NCBI GenBank assembly: GCA_037384885.1
Contig: JARRNO010000080.1
Location: 1-12,610, forward strand
Length of the DNA: 12,610 nucleotides
From: JARRNO01 sp037384885
Lineage (GTDB): Bacteria > Acidobacteriota > UBA4820 > DSQY01
Reading direction: 5' to 3'
The notes below the pieces were generated by a model. It did no database searches, was not told the DNA's origin, and was given only the letters and a program-made list of their open reading frames with translations. Of the stretch, positions 6,263-12,610 are shown one piece after another; within the stretch, counting starts at the first letter, position 1, and every line of letters starts with the position of its first letter. The translations under genes were made by a program, and so were the position numbers.

Positions 6263-6574
6263 TCAATCCACGAAGATCGCAAAGTCCGGGCAGCGGATTT
6301 CGCACAGCATGCAGCGTGTGCAGGCATCCACGTCCGTCACTTCAACGTTCTTGAAACCCATGGAGAGCACGTCTTCCGGACAATAGGCCACGCAGATGTT
6401 GCAGAGGTGGCCTTTGCAGTGGTCAGGAATGACCGTGATGGTCACATCTTTCTTGACCTTTCTGCCGTGCCCGGCGACGGCCATCTTAGGCCGCTTTATA
6501 TCCTTCAGGCGGGGGGATCCTACGTCGGTTCCTTCGGCGAAGGTCCCGCTCTGCCTTTCCAGCGTTGTGGACAT
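6263..6574 (-). CDS. korD: 2-oxoglutarate:ferredoxin oxidoreductase delta (ferredoxin-like) subunit, 103 aa
   Basis: This is a two-cluster ferredoxin-like subunit expected to relay electrons from the KorB cluster to free ferredoxin. After a variable ~50-residue N-terminus come two Cys sets: C53, C58, C61 and C65 (HCKGHLCNICVAYCP), then C85, C88, C91 and C95 (ACTRCMLCEIRCP). The second has standard CxxCxxCxxxCP spacing. The first has four rather than two residues between its first two cysteines, owing to an extra His-Leu in CKGHLC. The start at ATG 6574 is chosen over 6634 because AGGAGG lies six bases upstream. It sits 111 nt after sucD, the largest internal gap of the operon, and 12 nt before korA. 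Confidence 0.92.
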   Translation of the reverse strand: MSTTLERQSGTFAEGTDVGSPRLKDIKRPKMAVAGHGRKVKKDVTITVIPDHCKGHLCNICVAYCPEDVLSMGFKNVEVTDVDACTRCMLCEIRCPDFAIFVD

Positions 6575-6580
6575 GATGTC

Positions 6581-6586
6581 CCTCCT
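6581..6586 (-). promoter_or_regulatory. Ribosome binding site deciding the korD start
   Basis: AGGAGG on the minus strand, six bases before ATG 6574. It rules out the longer frame starting at 6634, whose extra 20 residues read like untranslated leader. Confidence 0.75.
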
Positions 6587-6603
6587 CTTGAACCCAAGCG
6601 GAA

Positions 6604-6618
6604 CCGGCCTCAGGCCGG
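6604..6618. repeat. Inverted repeat in the sucD-korD gap
   Basis: CCGGCC-TCA-GGCCGG forms a 6-bp perfect stem with a 3-base loop in the 111-nt sucD-korD spacer. A palindrome GGGGATCCCC (6647-6656) lies nearby. No T-run follows on the minus strand, so these look like mRNA processing or stability elements rather than a full stop between the two halves of the operon. Confidence 0.35.
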
Positions 6619-6685
6619 CCCCTTCGGGCGACACTTCATGGAGGCGGGGATCCCCCCGGGATCTTGACCCACCTCCCGCTTAGGA

Positions 6686-7558
6686 TTATTTCAACAAACG
6701 CGACATGGCGTCGCCGATCTCCACCGGAGATTTGACGACAGTGACGCCGGAGTTCCCGAGCGACTCCATCTTTTCGGCCGCCGTACCATGGCCGCCGGAA
6801 ACAATGGCGCCGGCGTGCCCCATCCGGCGCCCGGGAGGGGCGGTCTGCCCGGCAATAAATGCCACAACCGGCTTGCTCATATGCTCCTTGACGAAGCGCC
6901 CCGCTTCTTCTTCCGCGGTGCCCCCGATCTCGCCGATCAGGACAACGCCCTCGGTCTGGGGATCGTCGTTAAAGAGCTTCAAGATGTCAAGGAAACTGCT
7001 GCCGGGAACGGGATCACCCCCGATTCCGATGCAGCTCGTCTCTCCCAGGCCGCATTCTGTCAGCTGCCAGACCGCTTCGTAGGTGAGGGTTCCGGAACGG
7101 GAAATCACGCCGACGCGTCCTTCCTTGTGAATATGCCCCGGCATGATGCCCATCTTGCATTCTCCAGGAGTGATGACGCCGGGGCAGTTGGGACCGATGA
7201 GGCGCGTGTTCGTCCTGACCAGTCCAGCTTTAACCCTGGCTTCGTCCCTCGCCGGAATGCCTTCGCTGATGCAGACGGCCAGATCCACGCCGGCGTCCGC
7301 CGCCTCGAGGATCGCATCGGCAGCAAAAGCCGGGGGGACAAAAATCAGAGAGGCGGTCGCTCCTGTTTCCGCGACAGCCTCTGCGACGGTATTGAAAACG
7401 GGAAGCTTGTCCTCCCACGTCTGTCCCCCCTTGCCCGGGGTCACGCCGCCCACGACCTTTGTGCCGTATTCAAGGCACTGGAGCGCATGGAAGGTTCCCT
7501 CTTTACCGGTGATTCCCTGTACGACGACACGTGTGTCCTTATTGACCAGAATACTCAT
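6686..7558 (-). CDS. sucD: Succinyl-CoA synthetase (ADP/GDP-forming) alpha subunit, 290 aa
   Basis: The alpha subunit binds CoA and carries the transient phosphohistidine in the reaction succinyl-CoA + Pi + NDP = succinate + CoA + NTP. Seen in order are VVVQGITGKEGTFH near the N-terminus (CoA-binding Rossmann fold), IGPNCPGVITPGECKMGIMPG (in part, 121-141), the SRSGTLTYE motif (153-161), and the active site GHAGAIVSGG with His248. Length is exactly typical. ATG 7558 is chosen rather than an upstream in-frame start because GAGG lies five bases before it, overlapping the last codons of sucC, and because MSILVNKDTRV matches the usual family start. The gene follows the sucC stop by 7 nt, so the two subunits should be made in equal amounts. 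Confidence 0.95.
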   Translation of the reverse strand: MSILVNKDTRVVVQGITGKEGTFHALQCLEYGTKVVGGVTPGKGGQTWEDKLPVFNTVAEAVAETGATASLIFVPPAFAADAILEAADAGVDLAVCISEGIPARDEARVKAGLVRTNTRLIGPNCPGVITPGECKMGIMPGHIHKEGRVGVISRSGTLTYEAVWQLTECGLGETSCIGIGGDPVPGSSFLDILKLFNDDPQTEGVVLIGEIGGTAEEEAGRFVKEHMSKPVVAFIAGQTAPPGRRMGHAGAIVSGGHGTAAEKMESLGNSGVTVVKSPVEIGDAMSRLLK

Positions 7559-7565
7559 GATGACC

Positions 7566-8744
7566 TCACCTGACCGCTTCCACGGCCATCTTGGCCGCTT
7601 CCTGAAGGTTATGGGCCACGGAGAACTTGAGCCCCGACTCGCGGAACATCTCGCGGCCCCGGTCCACGTTGGTGCCCTGGAGGCGAACGACCACGGGAAT
7701 GCTGACTCCAATTTCCCGGGCGGCGGAGATGACGCCTTCCGCGATCACGTCACAGCGGACGATCCCTCCGAAAATATTGATGAGCACGGCCTTGACATGC
7801 TTGTCGGCCAGCAGGATGCGGAACGCGTTCTTGACACGCTCCGTTGTCGCGCCGCCGCCCACGTCCAGGAAGTTCGCCGGTGAACCGCCCTCCAGCTTGA
7901 TGACGTCCATGGTGGCCATGGCCAGTCCCGCCCCGTTGACCATGCAGCCGATGCTGCCATCGAGCCGGATGTAGTTGAGGTCAAACTTGCTTGCTTCCGT
8001 TTCGAGCGGATCCTCTTCCGTGACGTCACGCATCTCCGCAATGTCGGCATGGCGGTAAATCGCGTTGTCGTCGAAATTCATCTTGGCGTCGAGCGCCAAG
8101 ATATGATTGTCTTCGGTCAGGATAAGAGGATTGATTTCCGTCAGCGTGGCGTCGGTTTCCTCGTGGGCCTTATAAAGGGCCATGACGAGCTTGACGCATT
8201 CCTTGAAGGCCTGCCCCGTGAATCCCAGGCCGAAGGCGATCCGTCTCGCCTGGAAGGGCTGAATTCCGGCGAGAGGGTCGACCCAGACCTTCAGAATCTT
8301 CTCGGGGGTTTCCGCGGCAACCTTTTCAATTTCTACGCCGCCTTCCGTCGAGCTCATGATGACATTCATCTCACGGGCCCGGTCCAGCACGATCCCGAGA
8401 TAAAATTCCTTCGCGATGTTGCTTGCTTCGGTCACGAAAACTTTTTGGACTTCTTTGCCTTCCGGACCCGTCTGGTGGGTCACCAGCACGTTGCCCAGCA
8501 TTTTCGAGGCGTATTCCTTGGCCTCTTCGGGGGTTTTGGCCAGCTTGACACCGCCTTTGAACCCGTCTTTGAAAGTGCCTTTACCGCGGCCGCCCGCATG
8601 GATCTGAGCTTTGACCACGACCGTCCCGCCAATTTCCTTGGCGATGTCGAAGGCGCCTTCCGGACTCGCCGCCACCTTCCCGCCGGGCGTGGCAACGCCG
8701 AAACGCTTCAAAATTTCTTTGGCTTGGTATTCATGGACTTTCAC
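7566..8744 (-). CDS. sucC: Succinyl-CoA synthetase (ADP/GDP-forming) beta subunit, 392 aa
   Basis: The beta subunit has an N-terminal ATP-grasp domain that binds the nucleotide and a C-terminal CoA-ligase domain that contacts SucD. The start is GTG 8744, giving VKVHEYQAKEILKRFGV, the near-universal SucC N-terminus, with GGGAG seven bases upstream. An in-frame extension to 8969 crosses the promoter and has no family similarity that I can see. Visible motifs are IHAGGRGKGTFKDG in the ATP-grasp fold, EINPLIL (metal/nucleotide region), and NGAGLAMATMDVIKLEGG plus FLDVGGGA in the C-terminal domain. Length is normal. It is the first gene of the operon that continues through sucD, korDABC and ndk. 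Nucleotide preference (ADP or GDP) cannot be called. Confidence 0.95.
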   Translation of the reverse strand: MKVHEYQAKEILKRFGVATPGGKVAASPEGAFDIAKEIGGTVVVKAQIHAGGRGKGTFKDGFKGGVKLAKTPEEAKEYASKMLGNVLVTHQTGPEGKEVQKVFVTEASNIAKEFYLGIVLDRAREMNVIMSSTEGGVEIEKVAAETPEKILKVWVDPLAGIQPFQARRIAFGLGFTGQAFKECVKLVMALYKAHEETDATLTEINPLILTEDNHILALDAKMNFDDNAIYRHADIAEMRDVTEEDPLETEASKFDLNYIRLDGSIGCMVNGAGLAMATMDVIKLEGGSPANFLDVGGGATTERVKNAFRILLADKHVKAVLINIFGGIVRCDVIAEGVISAAREIGVSIPVVVRLQGTNVDRGREMFRESGLKFSVAHNLQEAAKMAVEAVR

Positions 8745-8810
8745 GGTAAGACTCCCATGAAGAACATGTGATGGTTTCAAGAACGAAACGCCTTTCGGCG
8801 CCAGGCTCGA

Positions 8811-8839
8811 AGTATTGCACCATCGATAGGTGAAGTCAA
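8811..8839 (-). promoter_or_regulatory. Sigma70-like promoter of the sucCD-kor-ndk operon
   Basis: On the minus strand TTGACT (8839-8834), a 17-bp spacer, then AATACT (8816-8811; 4 of 6 consensus bases). It lies 67 nt upstream of the sucC GTG, a sensible leader length, and nothing else in the divergent region matches as well on this strand. Confidence 0.55.
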
Positions 8840-8878
8840 TTTCATGACTTTTCCGGCGAAGGGGCTGGGGCACATGAG

Positions 8879-8896
8879 CCACTCCCTCTGGAGTGG
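8879..8896. repeat. Perfect inverted repeat in the divergent promoter region
   Basis: CCACTCC-CTCT-GGAGTGG, a 7-bp perfect dyad with a 4-base centre. It sits about 40 bases upstream of the sucC -35 element and about 40 bases before the transporter promoter candidate, so a regulator operator acting on either gene set is possible. No T-run follows in either direction. Confidence 0.4.
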
Positions 8897-8937
8897 GGCA
8901 TTTGCCGCCGCCTTCCGCTGAACAGGATGAATGGGAT

Positions 8938-8966
8938 TTGCCTCGTCGCTTTTCCTGGCGTAGATT
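8938..8966 (+). promoter_or_regulatory. Weak sigma70-like promoter candidate for the ABC transporter operon
   Basis: TTGCCT (4 of 6), a 17-bp spacer, then TAGATT (4 of 6), about 120 bases before the substrate-binding protein ATG. This is only the best match in the region; the assignment is tentative. Confidence 0.3.
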
Positions 8967-9086
8967 CACTGATTTCGACCCATCGCAGTGCTCCAGTTGG
9001 AAGAACGGGGCTCATCCACGCGTGCCGCCCAGGCGGCGGCGCCCTTTTCCCATAACCCGAGCACATAGACAGAAGGGAGGTGAAGG

Positions 9087-10829
9087 ATGCTTCGAACGTT
9101 GTCCGGATGGCTGCTGGTGTTGACCGCGGCGCTCACTTTGGCAGGATGCAAGTCGGGGGGAAACAGGACACGCAGCACGGACGGGGCGATGAAGATCGAA
9201 GGGAGCGGACGGCTTCCTCCCGCGTCCCGGCGGCGAACGCCGCAAAACGGAGGGGTCTTTCGACGGCCCCTGGCCGCCGAACCCGGAACGTTGAATCCAC
9301 TTCTGGCGACGGATCAAGTCAGCTACCTGGTCTACAAGTGGATCTACGATCCCCTTGTCGACATGGACCGGGACCAGCATTTCGTCGGTGTTCTGGCGCG
9401 TTCATGGGAGATTTCGGACGGCGGCCGGCAAATGACCCTGCATCTTCGCAAGAACGTCCGCTGGCATGACGGTGTTCCTTTTACGGCTGACGACGTGGTC
9501 TTCACCTTTCGCGCCATGGCCGGAAAAAACGTGGACGATCCGGCGTGGAAGGGGGTTGCGGACCGGATCGCACACGTTCGGAAGCTGGACCGGTGGACCG
9601 TCCTCATCGAATGGAAAAAGCCCTATGCGCCCGGTCTCGCCGATCTCATACTTTACATTCTTCCCCGCCATCTTTATGAAACGGACAAAGGAGATCTGAA
9701 TCTCAATGACAATCCCTGGAACTTCAAACCCATCGGGACGGGTCCCTACGAGTTCGAAAGCTGGCAGCGCGGCCAGTCGATCACTTTAAAGGCCAATCCC
9801 CACTACTTTAAGGGAAGGCCACATCTGGACCGGCTGGTTTTCAGGATTTTGCCGGACTCGCAATCCCAATATGCCGCCTTTCTGACAGGACACCTCGACC
9901 TGGCCCGCCTCTCCCCCGGGCTCCTGGCAAAAGCGCGGACCGATCCCTCCTTTGTTGGGCACGCCCACCTGTTCGAGTACATGTCCCGCGAATTTTTCTA
10001 TATGGCCTGGAACGAGAACGGCAGCAACCCCTTTTTCAGGGACCGGCGCGTCCGCCTTGCCATGACGCTCGCCCTGGATCGGAAAGGCGTGGTTGAGCAC
10101 CTGCTTCACGGGCATGGTGTACTTTGCAGCGGTCCCTTTTTTCCGGGCGGATGGGCGGCCGATCCAGCCATCGCGCCGGTCCCCTTCGACCCCGCCAGGG
10201 CCCGGCGTTTGCTCCGGCAGGCGGGATGGCGCGATTCAGACGGCGACGGCTGGCTCGACCGTGAAGGCCGCCGTTTTGAATTCACCTGCCTTTATCCCGA
10301 GGAGGCCGACGCCTTCAGACGCTTCCTGGCGCTGTTCCAGCAGGACTTAAAGCAGGTGGGTGTCAAAATGGATCTGGCGCCTCTCGAGTGGAACACCTTT
10401 CTCCAGAGAACTTCGCAACACCGTTTCGAAGCCTATCTTTCGGGATACACCATGGGTGATGACCCCAATCCCTATGCCATGTACGACTCACGGGAGGCGG
10501 CGATCCTCCCGGACGGCAGCGCCGCCGGCGCCAACGATGTCTCCTACAGCAATCCCCAAATGGATGCGCTGCTGAAGGCGCAGCTTGTGGAAATGAACCG
10601 CCGCCGCAGGCAGAAACTGCTCTGGAAAATTCACGACATCATCGCCAGGGATCAGCCCCAGAGCTTCCTGTTTATTCCCACAACGCTCGCAGCCGTTGAC
10701 AAACGAATCCAGGACGTTGAGCCGAGCTCCGCCGGGTATGGACTCTTTTCCTGGTATCCCTCAGCCCTCCGCTGGTGGGTTCCCGCAAGGCTGCAAGAGG
10801 CGGCGCCGCGCCCGGGAGAGAAAAAGTGA
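9087..10829 (+). CDS. ABC transporter substrate-binding lipoprotein, family 5 (oligopeptide/dipeptide type), 580 aa
   Basis: A lipoprotein signal peptide is clear: MLRTLSGWLL, a hydrophobic stretch and the lipobox LAG-C21, so the mature protein is lipid-anchored in the cell envelope. The mature part has the SBP family 5 fold signature: EPGTLNPLLATDQVS (65-79), YDPLVDMD, LARSWEISDGG, LHLRKNVRWHDGVPFTADDVVFTF, then IGTGPYEFESW, and the C-terminal lobe with AGWRDSDGDGWLDREGRRFEF. The DSDGDGWLD run is an acidic loop common in this family. It should capture peptides or a related solute for the permeases that follow. ATG 9087 has GGGAGG six bases upstream. The stop overlaps the next start (GTGA at 10826-10829), indicating coupled translation. 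The ligand cannot be read from sequence; dipeptides, oligopeptides, nickel and glycans are all known in the family. Confidence 0.93.
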   Translation: MLRTLSGWLLVLTAALTLAGCKSGGNRTRSTDGAMKIEGSGRLPPASRRRTPQNGGVFRRPLAAEPGTLNPLLATDQVSYLVYKWIYDPLVDMDRDQHFVGVLARSWEISDGGRQMTLHLRKNVRWHDGVPFTADDVVFTFRAMAGKNVDDPAWKGVADRIAHVRKLDRWTVLIEWKKPYAPGLADLILYILPRHLYETDKGDLNLNDNPWNFKPIGTGPYEFESWQRGQSITLKANPHYFKGRPHLDRLVFRILPDSQSQYAAFLTGHLDLARLSPGLLAKARTDPSFVGHAHLFEYMSREFFYMAWNENGSNPFFRDRRVRLAMTLALDRKGVVEHLLHGHGVLCSGPFFPGGWAADPAIAPVPFDPARARRLLRQAGWRDSDGDGWLDREGRRFEFTCLYPEEADAFRRFLALFQQDLKQVGVKMDLAPLEWNTFLQRTSQHRFEAYLSGYTMGDDPNPYAMYDSREAAILPDGSAAGANDVSYSNPQMDALLKAQLVEMNRRRRQKLLWKIHDIIARDQPQSFLFIPTTLAAVDKRIQDVEPSSAGYGLFSWYPSALRWWVPARLQEAAPRPGEKK

Positions 10830-11818
10830 AGGCAACCACAGGCTTGATTGCCTTTACTTTCAGAAGGACTCTCTTGGCTGTCCCCACGCTGATCCTGATC
10901 ACCATGCTCATCTTCGCCGTCATGAAGCTGGCTCCCGGCAACCCGTTTTCCGCACTGAGAGCCGGGAGGCAAAGAGCAACTGAAGCCATGCCGCACTCCG
11001 ACTACCAGTCCATGCTTCACCGGTACGGGTTGGACCGTCCCTGGTATCTTCAGTACGAATCATGGCTATCCACTCTGCTGCACGGGTCTCTCGGCATCTC
11101 TTTTTCGGAACACCGGCCGGTGCTCGATATTCTTAAGGAACGCCTCCCCTACACCCTTCTCCTGAACGGCCTGGCCCTGCTTTTCGCCGTCGCGACGGCG
11201 TTTCCGGCCGGCCTGATCGGTGCGCTCAGAAAAGGAGGAAGGTTTGACCGCTGGAGTGGTGTGCTCCTCTACGGCCTTTACTCGGTGCCCGCGTACTGGC
11301 TCGCGGTTCTTCTCATCATCGCTTTCGGGGTCAAGCTCGGCTGGCTTCCCTTTTACGGGGCGCATTCCGTCGTTGAATCAGCCGGATTGCGCGGTGTCTT
11401 CGATGTCTTGAAACACGCGATTCTGCCGGCGATCACCCTGGGCGTGGGGGCCGCCGCATTTCTCTCCCGCTTCTTCCGCTCTTCTCTCCTGGAGGCGCTC
11501 GGCGCCGATCACGTCAGAACGGCGCGGGCAAAGGGGCTTTCTCCGGTCAAACTTTTCACCCGCCATATCTTCAGACCCTCGCTTGTTCCTCTTATCACGC
11601 TGGCGGGCCTCCTGGTTCCTGAGTTGGTTGCCGGCAGCGTCGTCATCGAACCGATCTTCGCCTGGCCAGGCATTGGGACGCTCTATCTCCACGCCATCTA
11701 TTCCAGGGACTATCCCGTCATCATGTCCGTGGCCCTTCTCGGCGCCGTCATGGTCCTCGCCGGCACGCTTGCCGCCGACTTGGGCTGCGCGGTTGCTGAT
11801 CCGAGGCTGCGTTCATGA
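10826..11818 (+). CDS. ABC transporter permease, DppB/OppB type, 330 aa
   Basis: This is the first inner-membrane permease of a peptide/nickel ABC importer. The start is GTG 10826, overlapping the preceding stop in GTGA, with GGGAG eight bases upstream. An in-frame ATG at 10775 would extend far into the upstream gene and adds a non-hydrophobic segment. The N-terminus FRRTLLAVPTLILITMLIFAVMKLAPG is the typical first membrane segment of DppB-like proteins, followed by an external loop with YGLDRPWYLQY. About six membrane segments are visible. The cytoplasmic EAA loop, which docks the ATPase, reads EALGADHVRTARAKGL at 223-238. FAWPGIGTLYLHAI is another family motif. The stop TGA overlaps the next ATG by ATGA. 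Confidence 0.92.
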   Translation: MKATTGLIAFTFRRTLLAVPTLILITMLIFAVMKLAPGNPFSALRAGRQRATEAMPHSDYQSMLHRYGLDRPWYLQYESWLSTLLHGSLGISFSEHRPVLDILKERLPYTLLLNGLALLFAVATAFPAGLIGALRKGGRFDRWSGVLLYGLYSVPAYWLAVLLIIAFGVKLGWLPFYGAHSVVESAGLRGVFDVLKHAILPAITLGVGAAAFLSRFFRSSLLEALGADHVRTARAKGLSPVKLFTRHIFRPSLVPLITLAGLLVPELVAGSVVIEPIFAWPGIGTLYLHAIYSRDYPVIMSVALLGAVMVLAGTLAADLGCAVADPRLRS

Positions 11819-12610
11819 AGCGCCTCTCCGAGGAGCCCGGGCAGAGCGCTCCAAACACGCCGAGCGGTGGGCGGAGTTTCCTGCGCCGGCTCATGTCACG
11901 CCCCCTGGTGCTGGCCGGACTGTCCATCCTCCTTCTGTTCTACCTGTCGGCCTGGCTCGCCCCGCTGATCGCCAACAACAAACCGCTTTACATCCGCTAC
12001 GAAAAGCGGTGCTATTTTCCCGCTTTCAACGATCTTTTTCCCCTCGACCTCATGACGCGCCCAGGCCCGGTCGCCCTCCGGCTCCGGCTGGATCCAGCCT
12101 GGCTTCTGAGAAAAGACGGCAAGCATAAGCGGCGCATTCACGCCATCCTTCCGCCCGTACCGTATGCACCCGATCAGGTCGATCTGGCTCACGTATCGTC
12201 TCCCCCTTCGGCTGTCGACAAACACTACCTGGGATGCGACGGGGACGGTCGGGACGTCTTGTCCCGCCTGCTTCACGGAGCCGGCGCCACCCTGGGGGCG
12301 AGCCTGGCGGCGATGGTCGTCGCGTCCTTCCTCGGGATCGTGGTGGGAGGCCTTGCGGGATACGCGGGCGGCTGGCTGGATACCCTCGTGATTGGCAGGC
12401 TGCTGGAAGCCGCCCTGTGTTTCCCCACATTCTTCTTGATCGTGACCGTAGTGGCTGCCGCCGGCCCGGAGGACCTCGGCGTCAGCACCGTCGCCCTGGT
12501 TATCGGGCTCACTTCATGGCCGGGAATTGCCCGCTACATCAGGTCGGAAGTCATGAAAGTGAAAGAGGCCGGGTATGTCAGGGCGGCGGTTTCAATGGGC
12601 GTCACCCGCC
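11815..12610 (+). CDS. ABC transporter permease, DppC/YejE type, N-terminal 265 residues, 3' end off the window
   Basis: The frame opens at ATG 11815, overlapping the upstream stop as ATGA, with GAGG about nine bases before, and stays open to the edge. After a short cytoplasmic tail, residues 31-51 form the first membrane segment. A long external loop of about 85 residues follows, with NNKPLYIRYEKRCYFPAF (in part, 54-71) and LPPVPYAPD (112-120). This loop resembles YejE-type permeases more than plain DppC. GCDGDGRDVLSRLLHGA is the family motif before the transport domain. Several membrane segments follow, and the EAA loop starts EVMKVKEAGYVRAAVSMG at 245-262, just before the edge. It should pair with the DppB-like protein. 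YejE likeness is from memory of that family and would need an alignment. Confidence 0.9.
   Translation, partial: MKRLSEEPGQSAPNTPSGGRSFLRRLMSRPLVLAGLSILLLFYLSAWLAPLIANNKPLYIRYEKRCYFPAFNDLFPLDLMTRPGPVALRLRLDPAWLLRKDGKHKRRIHAILPPVPYAPDQVDLAHVSSPPSAVDKHYLGCDGDGRDVLSRLLHGAGATLGASLAAMVVASFLGIVVGGLAGYAGGWLDTLVIGRLLEAALCFPTFFLIVTVVAAAGPEDLGVSTVALVIGLTSWPGIARYIRSEVMKVKEAGYVRAAVSMGVTR

Larger units (their letters stand above)
8745..9086. other. Divergent intergenic region between sucC and the ABC transporter operon
   Basis: 342 bases separate divergent starts. They contain the sucC promoter-like pair (8811-8839), a weaker promoter candidate for the transporter (8938-8966), the inverted repeat at 8879-8896 and the GCCGCC-CA-GGCGGC repeat at 9024-9037, followed by a short T-run at 9045-9048. 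No ORF with a ribosome binding site was found. Confidence 0.6.

Noticed and set aside
7559..7711. In-frame N-terminal extension of sucD
   Set aside because: It would overlap the end of sucC by about 145 bases. ATG 7558 gives the normal 290-residue protein and has GAGG just upstream.
8745..8969. In-frame N-terminal extension of sucC
   Set aside because: It covers the promoter candidate and lacks family similarity. GTG 8744 has a good ribosome binding site and the standard HEYQAKEIL start follows.

Overview
The window looks like chromosomal DNA of a GC-rich anaerobic bacterium. A deltaproteobacterial lineage (Desulfobacterota, for example a Syntrophia- or Syntrophobacteria-like organism) is the best guess. 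The reasons are a ferredoxin-linked 2-oxoacid oxidoreductase in one operon with succinyl-CoA synthetase, a gingipain-like C25 peptidase of a type I associate with that group, and a small YEKP-type peptide next to a radical SAM/SPASM enzyme. The taxonomic guess is inference; no rRNA or marker tree is available.

Region A (1-3008, minus strand) is a putative RiPP (ribosomally made, post-translationally modified peptide) cassette. In transcription order it has a radical SAM/SPASM enzyme (3008-1902), a 39-residue Cys-containing peptide (1795-1676) with its own near-consensus sigma70 promoter, and the first 530 codons of a secreted C25 (gingipain-type) cysteine peptidase that runs off the left edge. 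The peptidase starts at a GTG. This is the least ordinary part of the window.

Region B (3296-8744, minus strand) is a compact energy-metabolism operon: sucC-sucD-korD-korA-korB-korC-ndk. A sigma70-like promoter lies before sucC and a strong GC hairpin follows ndk. Kor interconverts 2-oxoglutarate and succinyl-CoA with ferredoxin. SucCD couples succinyl-CoA to NTP formation, and Ndk can equilibrate the NTP pool. korC is broken by what reads as a 5-bp tandem duplication (TTCGC twice); the missing 48-residue C-terminus is intact in another frame.

Region C (8745-9086) is a divergent intergenic region with promoter-like sequences and inverted repeats. Region D (9087-12610, plus strand) is a peptide/nickel-type ABC transporter: a lipoprotein substrate-binding protein, a DppB-like permease and a DppC/YejE-like permease truncated by the right edge. 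Their stop and start codons overlap, so translation is probably coupled. Any ATPase genes would lie beyond the edge. No tRNA, rRNA, CRISPR array or insertion sequence was seen.
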